64,000 nucleotides of DNA from Pectobacterium carotovorum (GTDB lineage Bacteria; Pseudomonadota; Gammaproteobacteria; Enterobacterales; Enterobacteriaceae). The notes beneath the pieces were generated by a model. It ran no database searches. It was not told the origin of the DNA and saw nothing but the letters and a program-made list of their open reading frames with translations. The stretch is taken from the NCBI RefSeq assembly GCF_033898505.1, contig NZ_JAXAFK010000008.1, forward strand, positions 1 through 64,000, read 5' to 3'. Positions within the stretch are counted from its first letter, which is position 1. Each line of letters starts with the position of its first letter. The translations under genes and the position numbers were made by a program. Positions 41,929 through 50,967 of this stretch are shown here, piece after piece.

Positions 41929-42421
41929 ATACATTACCGCTCTATTTATTCAAAGCATCAGCTTTTATGCAGGCGCAGCAGAAGGTGAAACCGGGAAAAT
42001 AGTCTCAACACCTTCTGCTACACCGGTTCATAATCTGACTACTAAAGACCTTGAAAGAATACAGGCTGAAACAGTCCTTTATGAAGCTCGCGCTGCGCGT
42101 GCAAAAGCCATTATCAGTTGGCAAACGAACGGGAATGGTCTTGATGCTCCAGTTCCTATAATGGGCGTCACTACATCAGCTGAAAAGGCTACGGAACATG
42201 CGCGGATTGACCGTTTTGAAAGCGTACCCCGCATCCTTGAAATTGCTGGGAGTAGTGGCCAGTTAACTTGCAGGATGCTCATGCCCGATGGAACAGTCGT
42301 GGAAGCAAGGAATGGCCAGCGACTTCCTGGGTCTGCTTATACAGTAGACAAAATTACTTCACAGGGCGTTCAGTTAAAAACAGATGCAGGAAAAATAGTT
42401 TCACCATCTTTTACGGAGTAG
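41915..42421 (+). CDS. pilP: PilP-like periplasmic pilus protein
   Basis: This 168-residue protein has an N-terminal signal (YITALFIQSISFYAGAA) and a compact C-terminal domain (GQLTCRMLMPDGTVVEARNG) in the style of type IV pilus PilP proteins that join the inner-membrane platform to the secretin. It overlaps pilO. Confidence 0.85.
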   Translation: MRLAKYITALFIQSISFYAGAAEGETGKIVSTPSATPVHNLTTKDLERIQAETVLYEARAARAKAIISWQTNGNGLDAPVPIMGVTTSAEKATEHARIDRFESVPRILEIAGSSGQLTCRMLMPDGTVVEARNGQRLPGSAYTVDKITSQGVQLKTDAGKIVSPSFTE

Positions 42422-42425
42422 CACC

Positions 42426-43952
42426 ATGACAGATTTGGCTGCATCGTTCGTCCAGAACGAGGACATTATCGTTCCAGCGCAGATTGTGACTCGAATTCAT
42501 CTTAAGGAAGGTGAGCAAGCACCTTCCTTATTCATATCTGAAAATGATCGTTACGATGTTCAAATACAAGCTTTTGTAAGAAAAATTACAGATATAGACC
42601 CTGATACGTTTATTAAGTTTCTGCCTCTAAATGAAATACATGCGCTTAATAAAGGCGACAAGCTTGCAACTGACATGCAGCTGACCCCATCGCAGAAAAA
42701 GGTCGTAGAATTGTTCAGGCTTGCTGTAAATCGCAAGGCATCCGATATTCACATCGCTATCGGGGAAGAAGGGCTGGCTTTTATTAATTTAAGAATTCAC
42801 GGAAGTCTTATCCGAGTAAATTCGATCCCTCAACAAGAGGGTTTAACTCTCGCGTCGACAATAATTCTTTCTATGTGTGACGTAGCGGAATCTCAGTTCA
42901 ACAGTAACCGCCCTCAGGATGGGAGAATTGAGTCGAAATATCTTGAAGGACTAAATTTATTTGGCGCACGCTATTCACACACACCGACGGTTCACGGCAT
43001 TCATGTAGTAATGCGTTTAATACCTGATGATAGTGAAAACCCTCCAACACTCAGCGAACTGGGTTTTCTACCAGAACAAAAGAAATTGCTGGAGAAAATG
43101 TTAGTCACTCCAGAAGGTATGGTTATCCTGAGCGGTCCCACAGGATCAGGGAAAAGTTCGACCCTTCGCACAATGGCCAGCATGTATCTGAGCTTCCATG
43201 AGTACGCTCTGAATCTTGTAACATATGAAGATCCCCCGGAAGGGCGCATTAAGGGGGCCGTTCAGTGCCCGATTATTGCCAACAAAAATAACCCAGACGA
43301 CGTTCTGCGTGCATGGCGTCTCTATCTCGCAAACACTCTCCGTATCGACCCCGATGCAATACTTATCGGTGAAATGAGGGACTCTTTCTCAGCACAGGCA
43401 TGTGTCACAAACGCAATGACAGGCCACCTCGTTTTGTCAACGACACATGCAAATGACCCTTTCAACATTCTTGAGCGCCTGCTGACGCTTGATATCAGAC
43501 CCGAGTTATTAACAGATCCACAGTTGTTCATTGGGCTTGTCAGTCAGCGACTGGTTCCTGTTCTCTGCGAGCATTGCAAGTTGAGCTGGAACGATGTTGT
43601 TAATGATCTAAGCGAAATCCAGCAACAACTAATTTCTGAAACCTGTGATACCGGAGCCACTCGATTCAGAAATCCAGCAGGATGCAGCTGCTGTGAAGAA
43701 GGTATTGTTGGTCGTCAGGTCGTGGCCGAAGTGATACATCCCGATGCGCAGTTTATGCTCAGCTTCCGAAAACAAGGGAAACTGGCAGCGCGTGAATACT
43801 GGATAAAGCTAATGGGTGGCATAACTCGTAATGCACATGTCCTGAAACTGGTTAATCAGGGGCTGGTAGACCCAAGGTCAGCGCAGCGGATTTGCCCTCT
43901 TGATGAAGATCGACGGCTGTTGACTGAAGGCGCGCAACAAAATGAAAGCTAA
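42426..43952 (+). CDS. pilQ: PilQ-like extension ATPase
   Basis: This is a 508-residue GspE/PilB-type secretion ATPase. Walker A GPTGSGKSST is at about 238, Asp box FEDP-like TYEDPPEGRIKGAVQ follows, Walker B-type ILIGEMRD is at about 314, and the His box is STTHANDP. A Cys-rich tail (CEHCK...CSCCEEG) is typical of these ATPases. It powers assembly of the thin pilus and overlaps pilR. Confidence 0.93.
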   Translation: MTDLAASFVQNEDIIVPAQIVTRIHLKEGEQAPSLFISENDRYDVQIQAFVRKITDIDPDTFIKFLPLNEIHALNKGDKLATDMQLTPSQKKVVELFRLAVNRKASDIHIAIGEEGLAFINLRIHGSLIRVNSIPQQEGLTLASTIILSMCDVAESQFNSNRPQDGRIESKYLEGLNLFGARYSHTPTVHGIHVVMRLIPDDSENPPTLSELGFLPEQKKLLEKMLVTPEGMVILSGPTGSGKSSTLRTMASMYLSFHEYALNLVTYEDPPEGRIKGAVQCPIIANKNNPDDVLRAWRLYLANTLRIDPDAILIGEMRDSFSAQACVTNAMTGHLVLSTTHANDPFNILERLLTLDIRPELLTDPQLFIGLVSQRLVPVLCEHCKLSWNDVVNDLSEIQQQLISETCDTGATRFRNPAGCSCCEEGIVGRQVVAEVIHPDAQFMLSFRKQGKLAAREYWIKLMGGITRNAHVLKLVNQGLVDPRSAQRICPLDEDRRLLTEGAQQNES

Positions 43953-45093
43953 ACTGAACTCCTTACTGGCCGGTATATCAGACCTGTCTTCAAGCACGCT
44001 TGTTAGCAATTTCAATGCCCGGCGTAAAGCCTGCAACCGCTGGATTTACAGTAAAACCTTCTCGAGCGGCGATCGCCTTAAACTATATGAAGAACTAGCC
44101 TTCCTCCTTAGCAATAATCAGCGTCTGAACGTGGCGCTGGAAAATATGTTATCAACCGCATTGAGCGGCGGGCTCTCAGCTGCACGCGCAGCAGTCTGGC
44201 TTGAAGATATTCTTGAAAGCCTTAATAACGGTCTTCCTCTCGATCAGGCGTTGGTCGAATGGGTTCCGCGCGGCGAATGCGCAATTATCAGTTCAGGTCT
44301 TCAGGACGGAAATCTTTCGCAGGCGCTGGAACGAGCCACTACGATAGTTAGTGGGATAGAAGAGATGAAGTCGAGTGTCTTCAGTGTACTCGCATATCCA
44401 TTCTTTCAAGTCGCTATCGTCACCGGCCTGCTGAAAATGATCCATGATTACTTTTTGCCACCGATGACCCGTATGTTTCCCCGGGAAGATTGGAGTGGTT
44501 CAATGTGGTTGCTTGGGATAAGCGCTGATGTTGTGGCCAAACAGGGTATCTGGCTGGGGATCTTCTTCCTGTTGTTCTGCGGCTGGACGGTGTGGTCTCT
44601 GCCAAACGTAGGAGGACGTCCGCGGCGCATTCTAGACTATATGATTCCCTGGTCACTTTACCGGGACTTTCAGGGCGTCGTGTTTTTACTTAATGTGGCA
44701 GCTCTGCTCGGGGCAAACGTTAAAACGCTCGATGCCCTAAATAAACTTGCAACACACGCGTCACCCTACATGCTGGAGAGGCTTAATGCCATACGGCGAA
44801 GAGTTAATGCCGGCGATCACCTGGGGCTGGCCTTGCGCAACTCAGGATATAATTTCCCATCACTTGAAACTATTAACAAATTAGTGCTTCTGACCGCAGG
44901 GCAAAATAGTGATAACAGTCAAATAGTGATTGAGCGTTACGCAATGCGCATGCTCAAAAATACCATTAAATCAATGAAGCGCAGAGTTATCCGTCTATCC
45001 CTACTTTGTTTCTGTCTTATTGGTGCATATATGGGCATGTTGCTGGCCGTTATCCAACAGCTCAATGACCTGGCAGATCAAATCGGCAGATAA
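43942..45093 (+). CDS. pilR: PilR-like inner-membrane platform protein (GspF family)
   Basis: This is a 383-residue protein with two GspF repeats, transmembrane segments near 145, 195 and 355 (for example LLCFCLIGAYMGMLLAVIQQ), and the family phrase ISSGLQDGNLSQALERA. It anchors the ATPase and polymerises prepilin. Overlaps pilQ by 11 bases. Confidence 0.9.
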   Translation: MKAKLNSLLAGISDLSSSTLVSNFNARRKACNRWIYSKTFSSGDRLKLYEELAFLLSNNQRLNVALENMLSTALSGGLSAARAAVWLEDILESLNNGLPLDQALVEWVPRGECAIISSGLQDGNLSQALERATTIVSGIEEMKSSVFSVLAYPFFQVAIVTGLLKMIHDYFLPPMTRMFPREDWSGSMWLLGISADVVAKQGIWLGIFFLLFCGWTVWSLPNVGGRPRRILDYMIPWSLYRDFQGVVFLLNVAALLGANVKTLDALNKLATHASPYMLERLNAIRRRVNAGDHLGLALRNSGYNFPSLETINKLVLLTAGQNSDNSQIVIERYAMRMLKNTIKSMKRRVIRLSLLCFCLIGAYMGMLLAVIQQLNDLADQIGR

Positions 45094-45188
45094 TTTTTTC
45101 ACTGAATTTCAAATACCTCGGGAACCCCGTCTGGAGTGCCCGGTTCATCGCTGGTCGCTAGACCTGTCTGTTACACAAGGAAATATCA

Positions 45189-45770
45189 ATGAGTAAACAA
45201 TGCACTTTGCCTGCCACGCGGGTTCATCGTGGCGTTCTGAGTATCGAGATCGTCATTATCTTGGCCGTACTCGCAATAGCGGCCATAACCATCTTTCTTA
45301 ATTCCAGCGGCCTTTTCAGTAAAAACGAAACGTCCACCGAAATGGCTAATGCCCAGCAACTGACTGTTAATACCCGTTCATTGCTCAAAACCGGCGGTGT
45401 TTATAATTTTAACGGTGCCTCAGATATGACCGGGCTGTTAATTAAATTTGATGGCGCCCCGAAAGCTATGTCAGTAGTTGGTGATGCATCAAGCGGTACT
45501 GCGACGCTGATTAACGTCTGGGGGGGAGGGGTAACGATCGAGCCAACCGCTTCCAGCGGAGGTAAAACAGGGTTCACTTTAACTTACGGAAATGTGCCGC
45601 TGGCTGCCTGCACAGTCATGGCTTCTCAAATGTCCTCTTCGTACGGCGAAACTTCAATTAACGGCAGCACAACAGTAGGAACAGTCAGCGCTGTTACTGC
45701 AGGTAGCCAGTGTACGAAAGATAACGGTTCTACAGGCACTAATGCCCTGAAATTTACCAGCATGACCTAA
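45189..45770 (+). CDS. pilS: PilS-like major type IVb prepilin
   Basis: This is a 193-residue prepilin. A leader ending RVHRG is cut before VLSIEIVIILAVLAIAAIT, the hydrophobic pilin helix with Glu at position 5. A C-terminal Cys pair probably makes the D-region disulfide. It is the shaft subunit of the thin pilus. The preceding 95-base gap may hold its own promoter. Confidence 0.92.
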   Translation: MSKQCTLPATRVHRGVLSIEIVIILAVLAIAAITIFLNSSGLFSKNETSTEMANAQQLTVNTRSLLKTGGVYNFNGASDMTGLLIKFDGAPKAMSVVGDASSGTATLINVWGGGVTIEPTASSGGKTGFTLTYGNVPLAACTVMASQMSSSYGETSINGSTTVGTVSAVTAGSQCTKDNGSTGTNALKFTSMT

Positions 45771-45818
45771 TCAACCTAACCCGGGCAGGTCAAACCTGCC
45801 CGTTCAAGGAGGCATCCG

Positions 45819-46298
45819 ATGAAAGTTATTACTGGACTGCTAGCTCTGGTGATTGCTATCTCTTTTTCGTTATCTGCTAAGGCATTTTGTTTTAAGGAGG
45901 CAGGCGTACGATACCAGATTGACCCTCGTTTATTGATGGCCATAGCGCAGCAGGAAAGTGGAATGAACCCTACAGCTGTTAATACTAACCGGAACAAATC
46001 GGGAAAAGTGGTTAGCTACGATTATGGCTTAATGCAGGTCAACTCAAACCACATCCCCAAATTAATAGGCATGGGGATAATAAAATCAAAGGACGAGCTG
46101 CTTAAGAATCCCTGCCAGAACGTTCAGATCGGAGCATGGATACTGGCGTCACATTTGCAGAAATGCGGTGTGAACTGGTCCTGTCTTGGCTCATACAACG
46201 CAGGTTTTTCTGAGAAAACCGAGCAGGAAAAGAAACGCTTAAATTACGCCAGAAAGATTTATCACCGTTATAACACCCAATTGGCGGGGCATCCCTGA
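45819..46298 (+). CDS. pilT: PilT-like lytic transglycosylase
   Basis: This is a 159-residue SLT-family enzyme: a signal peptide, then IDPRLLMAIAQQESGMNP with the catalytic Glu in QQES, GLMQV, and GSYNAGF. It opens peptidoglycan for pilus passage. Named after R64 pilT, not the retraction ATPase. Confidence 0.92.
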   Translation: MKVITGLLALVIAISFSLSAKAFCFKEAGVRYQIDPRLLMAIAQQESGMNPTAVNTNRNKSGKVVSYDYGLMQVNSNHIPKLIGMGIIKSKDELLKNPCQNVQIGAWILASHLQKCGVNWSCLGSYNAGFSEKTEQEKKRLNYARKIYHRYNTQLAGHP

Positions 46299-46943
46299 AT
46301 GAGCCTGACGGCCTTATATCTGTATGCTCTGCTATTGGTTTATCCTGCCGGTAAAAAATTACTGTTTATATCCGAATTCTATATTCAACGCATGGATAAC
46401 GAGAGTGAGCCAGCAAATACGCTACACCATGAACTGCTCAAGGTCTGGCTTATTTTATGTGTCGTTCTGATATCAGTAGGTTTAGCCGGTTTCCTTGGTC
46501 CTGAACAAATACTCAGAGCTCTTCTTGTTGGTGCGTGGTGCCTCGTTCTCGCCGCGCTTGATATAGCCCGATTCTGGCTCCCCTTTCGCTTTACCGCCTC
46601 TCTGGCGTTAACTGGCGTCGTGTATTCAATTTGGATACTTCCAGAGCGCAATCCAGCTCAACTGCTGGTCGAACTTAGCTTTATTTTTATACCACTTGAG
46701 CTTGTTCGCCTGACGGCGAATTACATCCAAAAAGATGAGGTATTTGGCAAGGGGGATGTTTGGTTAATTACAGCGCTCGTTTGCTGGTACCCAGCATTCG
46801 ATGTACTTGCCGTTACGCTGATCGCGCTATCTGCAGCCATATTTACTGGCGCCATAACCAAGCAGCGTTACCTGCCATTTGGCCCTTTTCTCTGCCTATT
46901 CGCCGTTATTCCGGCTTTCACCACACTGGACATAATCATATGA
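46299..46943 (+). CDS. pilU: PilU-like prepilin peptidase
   Basis: This is a 214-residue polytopic protein with the aspartic-protease pair of type IV prepilin peptidases: Asp in ALDIARFW (about 88) and the GxGD motif GKGD (about 150). The N-methylation Cys domain is absent, as in R64 PilU. It processes PilS and PilV. It overlaps pilV by four bases. Confidence 0.9.
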   Translation: MSLTALYLYALLLVYPAGKKLLFISEFYIQRMDNESEPANTLHHELLKVWLILCVVLISVGLAGFLGPEQILRALLVGAWCLVLAALDIARFWLPFRFTASLALTGVVYSIWILPERNPAQLLVELSFIFIPLELVRLTANYIQKDEVFGKGDVWLITALVCWYPAFDVLAVTLIALSAAIFTGAITKQRYLPFGPFLCLFAVIPAFTTLDIII

Positions 46944-48283
46944 AGAAGAAAATTCACCGTGGAATGGTGAGCATTGAAATTTCTGTTGCACTGGCAATCA
47001 TCATGATTGCAGGCATATACGGAATGAGTCGGTACAGCCAATACATGACTGAGCTTGAATGGTCTGTTGAAGCACGCCGTATGGATGCAGTTACTGCAGC
47101 CGCCAAAAGTTACATCCGTGATAACCGTGAAACCCTACAAAGTCAGGTCTCAAACAGTGGCAACGTAAAAATTACCGGCGCGCAGCTGCAGCAGGCAGGA
47201 TATTTACCCCCGGGCTTTACACTATCAAACACCAGTGCTCAAACTTTTCAAATCGCAATTGTCCGCAACCCTTCTGACAATACAAAGCTGGTTGGTTTTA
47301 TCCTTACTCAGGGAGGAAAGGCAATTTCTTATAAGGGGTTAAGGTATATCGCTCAGTCTATACATGGTGCAGGGGGATACATCCAGACCGCAAATCAGGC
47401 AGAAGGAGCCTACGGTTCATGGAAAATGAATTTATCAAGTTATGGTTTAAGCGGCGAATCAGGTCGCCTAGCAGTATGGCTTTCCTCTGATGTTATCGGA
47501 GCCGATGACCAGGAAAGTGATCGGCTTTACCGTTATGCGTTAGCCAGCCGGCCAGAATTAAATCGTATGCACACAGCGATAGATATGAACAGCAATAATT
47601 TGAATAACGTTGGTACTGTTAATGCTAAAACAGGAGCGTTCACAGAAAACATTACTGCAAAAAATGGAACTATCACTGAAACTCTAAATGCTAATAACGG
47701 GATATTTTCGGAGGGTGTAACTGCAGACTCTGATATTCGCTCAACTGATGGTTGGTTAATTACTCAGAATTCCAAAGGTTGGATGAACTCGACACATGGC
47801 GGCGGGTGGTTTATGTCCGATGACGACTGGATGCGCAGCCTTAATAATAAGAACATATACACCGGCGGGCAGGTCCGGGCAGGATCACTGACTTCAGATG
47901 GAAGGCTTACAATTGGTGAGTATTCCTTACACCAAAAAGTGGAAGTTGCAGGCACTGTGTGTTCACAAAATGGCCTTCAAGCACGTGATGCAACTGGCGC
48001 TGCACTTTTCTGTCAATCCGGTGCGTGGGGCAACACTAGTGAAAGCGGCGGACACTACACACTAGCAGTCGCTACAAATAACATGATCACGTCAATTGGT
48101 AGTATCAATCCTGGGATAATTGAGTATTACGAACTGAGATCATGTCTTATTGGAAACCCTAAAATTTCGTCGCGCTGTGGATGCCCCGAAAGTTATCAAC
48201 GAACGATCATGGGTGAGTTCTCTACGTCAGACAGGAATGATAATAAGCAGTTTTTCACTAGTGTAGCGTGTTTAAGACGATGA
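46940..48283 (+). CDS. pilV: PilV-like minor pilin/adhesin with switchable C-terminus
   Basis: This is a 447-residue protein in the current arrangement. Type IV prepilin start: leader ending IHRG, then MVSIEISVALAIIMIAGIYG. The constant part ends at CQSGAWG, where the first sfx site (48010-48028) cuts the gene; the last 91 codons belong to the currently joined segment. PilV tips recognise lipopolysaccharide of recipient cells, so the shufflon changes mating specificity. ATG 46940 overlaps the pilU stop. Confidence 0.92.
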   Translation: MKKKIHRGMVSIEISVALAIIMIAGIYGMSRYSQYMTELEWSVEARRMDAVTAAAKSYIRDNRETLQSQVSNSGNVKITGAQLQQAGYLPPGFTLSNTSAQTFQIAIVRNPSDNTKLVGFILTQGGKAISYKGLRYIAQSIHGAGGYIQTANQAEGAYGSWKMNLSSYGLSGESGRLAVWLSSDVIGADDQESDRLYRYALASRPELNRMHTAIDMNSNNLNNVGTVNAKTGAFTENITAKNGTITETLNANNGIFSEGVTADSDIRSTDGWLITQNSKGWMNSTHGGGWFMSDDDWMRSLNNKNIYTGGQVRAGSLTSDGRLTIGEYSLHQKVEVAGTVCSQNGLQARDATGAALFCQSGAWGNTSESGGHYTLAVATNNMITSIGSINPGIIEYYELRSCLIGNPKISSRCGCPESYQRTIMGEFSTSDRNDNKQFFTSVACLRR

Positions 48284-48303
48284 AATTATCCCTGTAACCT
48301 CCC

Positions 48304-48546
48304 TGTCAATCCGGTGCGTGGAGTGCGCCAGGAATCGGAAGAAAAACAATCTTCAGACTGAATTTCAGTAATGCACTAACCGCACAAAATCTAGGCCAAC
48401 ATCAGATATGTGCGCTGACTAGCGTCGGGTTCCCTGATGGGCCTGGTGCATGTCGTTTAGATGTTGACTCGGCTGATAATTGGAAGCTGTTTCTTGTTCC
48501 GTATTGGAACGTAACAACAGAATGCCACGCAATCTGTATCAATTAA
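48304..48546 (+). CDS. Alternative PilV C-terminus, segment 2 (silent)
   Basis: It is an 80-codon frame that starts within an sfx site with CQSGAWSAPGIGRKTIFRL and ends CHAICIN. It has no start of its own and is only expressed if inversion joins it to pilV. The N-terminal CQSG(A/M)W is shared by all segments while the rest is unrelated. Confidence 0.85.
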   Translation, partial: CQSGAWSAPGIGRKTIFRLNFSNALTAQNLGQHQICALTSVGFPDGPGACRLDVDSADNWKLFLVPYWNVTTECHAICIN

Positions 48547-48552
48547 CCCCCC

Positions 48553-48840
48553 TGTCAATCCGGTATGTGGGCGCAGGCTGGGAAAGTTGATGTGTACTAT
48601 TCAAAAGACAACTACACAAATTGGTTCCGTGACCCCACCCCAAGGGCACCATATCCCTTTATACAAAATTTAGGGCAACGTAATTTCTGTGCATTGCGGC
48701 ATATGGTGGCTCCGTATATGGGTAACGAAAATCCAGGTGTTGGTTGTTCAGTTGAACAAAATCTCAATGGAGATTGGTTGCTAAAGCAAAATCAGTTCGT
48801 CTCCGGCGAGAATGGCTTTTGTAAAGCTATCTGTTTTTAA
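48553..48840 (+). CDS. Alternative PilV C-terminus, segment 3 (silent)
   Basis: This is a 95-codon frame beginning CQSGMWAQAGKVDVYYSKDN and ending ENGFCKAICF. Same reading frame through the sfx site as pilV. Silent unless joined by recombination. Confidence 0.85.
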   Translation, partial: CQSGMWAQAGKVDVYYSKDNYTNWFRDPTPRAPYPFIQNLGQRNFCALRHMVAPYMGNENPGVGCSVEQNLNGDWLLKQNQFVSGENGFCKAICF

Positions 48841-48855
48841 GCCTTCTAACCCCCC

Positions 48856-49131
48856 TGTCAATCCGGTATGTGGGCTGCAGGCGGCGGATTAACAGATGTT
48901 GTTGTTAAAAATGGCGGATACGGCGGGTATGTGAATGAATGTCCGCCTGGTCAGATGTTAGTTGGCATGTACGGATTTATGAGAAAAAACGGTAGTAACA
49001 GCTCTACTGAAGGTTATATGTGGATAACGCCATTTGATGCTACTCAAAGCGTCGATTGCTCACACAATGACAATTCATGCTCCAGACCAATGTATCAGCT
49101 CAATAGAATCGAAAAGATCAAGTGTGGCTAA
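48856..49131 (+). CDS. Alternative PilV C-terminus, segment 4 forward (silent)
   Basis: This 91-codon frame starts CQSGMWAAGGGLTDVVVKNG and ends RIEKIKCG. It shares one invertible segment with the leftward frame at 49133, so inversion of that segment offers either end to pilV, as in R64 segments A to C. Confidence 0.85.
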   Translation, partial: CQSGMWAAGGGLTDVVVKNGGYGGYVNECPPGQMLVGMYGFMRKNGSNSSTEGYMWITPFDATQSVDCSHNDNSCSRPMYQLNRIEKIKCG

Positions 49132-49132
49132 G

Positions 49133-49423
49133 TTAGCCGCATTTTACTGTCGTTATTTTTGAGTATTTGTTGTAAGGGGCACAGCGTTGTCCCCCCGATC
49201 CGTTTTCGCCGTTTGAACCTGAATCCCAGCAGTTTTCGCCAGTCTCGTTAATCTGGCTAGATGATATCCATTTTTGCCCGATTTCAGTATATCGACTATT
49301 GCCATTTCCCCAAGCGTAGCCCTCCGTTACATAGTACATCACTGGTACATCGCTTGATCCAGGGCACAACGAGCCGGTCAACGTCTGCAATCCGCCGCCT
49401 GCTGCCCACATACAGGATTGACA
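49133..49423 (-). CDS. Alternative PilV C-terminus, segment 4 reverse (silent)
   Basis: This is a 96-codon frame on the opposite strand: CQSCMWAAGGGLQTLTGSLC to SKITTVKCG. It is one base away from the end of the forward frame. Its sfx site carries Cys for Gly (CCTG instead of CCGG), a single-base change that may lower recombination or leave a marked junction. Confidence 0.85.
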   Translation of the reverse strand, partial: CQSCMWAAGGGLQTLTGSLCPGSSDVPVMYYVTEGYAWGNGNSRYTEIGQKWISSSQINETGENCWDSGSNGENGSGGQRCAPYNKYSKITTVKCG

Positions 49424-49436
49424 GGGAGGTCACGGG

Positions 49437-49682
49437 TTAGCCGCACTTTGTTTTTATAGGGGACGTCCAGGTTGGCTGTCTAGTGCAAGTAGTCCCCTCT
49501 TTTCCTGTGCACGATGTCGTTATGTCATTTATTTGACTAAATAACACCCATAGATATGGTTGTGTTGGCCCCCAGGTATACCTATTCGTGTAATAAAAAA
49601 CAGGAACTGTCCCACTTGGGCATGTATTTCCATCAACAGTAAGCAGCCCTCCGCCTGCGGTTCCCCACGCACCGGATTGACA
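49437..49682 (-). CDS. Alternative PilV C-terminus, segment 5 reverse (silent)
   Basis: This 81-codon frame begins CQSGAWGTAGGGLLTVDGNT and ends SPIKTKCG. It shares the GGGL start and KCG end with the two ends of segment 4, so these three are paralogues with diverged middles. The last sfx site closes the shufflon next to rci. Confidence 0.85.
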   Translation of the reverse strand, partial: CQSGAWGTAGGGLLTVDGNTCPSGTVPVFYYTNRYTWGPTQPYLWVLFSQINDITTSCTGKEGTTCTRQPTWTSPIKTKCG

Positions 49683-49725
49683 GAAATAGTAATATAATTA
49701 TCATCCCAGCTTTTGGGGTAAAATC

Positions 49726-50850
49726 ATGCTGCGAAAGCGCATAAAAAACATGCAACTATCCACAGCACTGGATAAATATTATGAAACTGTATCTCGTTAT
49801 AAACGAGGTGCATCTCAAGAATTTTATCGGGTCAATGTAATAAAAAGACAACCATTGGCTCAAATGACGATGGATAAAATTACTTCTGTAGATATTGCCG
49901 ATTATAGAGATAAGCGACTATCCGATTTAAACCCTAAAACAGGTAAACGTATTAGCGGCAATACCGTTCGACTAGAGATGGCGTTGCTATCAAATTTATT
50001 TAGCATCGCACGCATCGAATGGGGAACCTGTCGAAGTAACCCTGTTGAGCTTGTGCGGAAACCTAAGCCATCACCTGGTCGCGAACGCAGATTATCTAAG
50101 AAGGAGGAACGGCAGCTCAGTAATCTTTTTAGAGATAAGAATATGGAGCTGTACTGCATATTTCAGTTAGCTATTGAAACTGCTATGCGTCAGGGAGAAA
50201 TCCTTTCGCTAAAATGGGCTAATATTAGCTCCGACTACAGCCAAGCTTTCTTACCTGAGACAAAAAATGGCTATGCACGAACTGTACCTTTCACAAAAAG
50301 AGCAAAAGACATTCTTAAAACAATGACTCCATTTATATCAGAGCGGGAAACAGTTTTTTCTTACACATCGAGTGGTTTTAAATCAGCCTGGCGTAAATCT
50401 ATAATATATTTGGAAATAAATGATTTGCACTTTCATGACTTAAGGCATGAAGCAATTTCTCGTTTTTATGAATTAGGCACGTTAACTGACTTAGAAATTA
50501 GTGCCATCTCAGGGCACAGAACTCTTACTATGCTTAAGAGATATGCGCATATTAAGACAACGTATTTAGTAAAAAAACTAAATACTAAAAAGAAAAAAGG
50601 TAATACCCCTGACCTTTTCATGCCCTATCCTGCAAAAATTTCATGCTATGAAAATGGAACAATTGAACTCTACTTCCCAGATTTTGAGGAACTCAACGTC
50701 ATCGGCAAAACGTACGAAGAAACGGTTTCTTATGCTTCAGCAGCGTTGCTGAGAGAGCTGGCCATCAGATTAAAACAAGGGCATTTCATACCTTTCCCTA
50801 TGAATATAATGCCAGATGACCGTTCATATACTGTTATTTCTCCAGTTTAA
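49726..50850 (+). CDS. rci: Rci-like shufflon recombinase with C-terminal HicB-like domain
   Basis: This is a 374-residue tyrosine recombinase (R64 Rci is 384). Catalytic residues: Arg in TAMRQGEIL (about 165), LHFHDLRHEA (about 240), GHRTLTMLKRYAH with the Tyr (about 270). Beyond residue 300 comes YPAKISCYENGTIELYFPDF, ELNVIGKTYEETVSYASAAL and FIPFP, a HicB-type half-RNase H pattern that many tyrosine recombinases lack. It recombines inverted sfx sites. AT-rich relative to pil genes. Confidence 0.92.
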   Translation: MLRKRIKNMQLSTALDKYYETVSRYKRGASQEFYRVNVIKRQPLAQMTMDKITSVDIADYRDKRLSDLNPKTGKRISGNTVRLEMALLSNLFSIARIEWGTCRSNPVELVRKPKPSPGRERRLSKKEERQLSNLFRDKNMELYCIFQLAIETAMRQGEILSLKWANISSDYSQAFLPETKNGYARTVPFTKRAKDILKTMTPFISERETVFSYTSSGFKSAWRKSIIYLEINDLHFHDLRHEAISRFYELGTLTDLEISAISGHRTLTMLKRYAHIKTTYLVKKLNTKKKKGNTPDLFMPYPAKISCYENGTIELYFPDFEELNVIGKTYEETVSYASAALLRELAIRLKQGHFIPFPMNIMPDDRSYTVISPV

Positions 50851-50967
50851 TTTAATACGAAGCTGGCGATAGCCGGCTTCATCATTAATAAGCCAAAATC
50901 CTAACCCTTTAAATTTCATCCTGCCGGTTTGTTCGGCTCTACTCATCATTTTTCTCGAGAATGACAT

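Larger units (their letters stand above)
48010..49683. repeat. Shufflon with six sfx recombination sites
   Basis: The 19-base repeats CTGTCAATCCGGTGCGTGG or ...GGTATGTGG lie at 48010, 48303, 48552 and 48855 in plus orientation, and at 49406-49424 and 49665-49683 inverted. The fifth has CCTG instead of CCGG. They separate alternative pilV 3' ends. Rci inverts DNA between opposed sites, so any of the plus sites can exchange with the two inverted ones. Confidence 0.93.

Noticed and set aside
48010..49690. Independent small genes in the shufflon
   Set aside because: All frames open into sfx sites in the same phase as pilV and lack their own start signals; they are alternative 3' ends.
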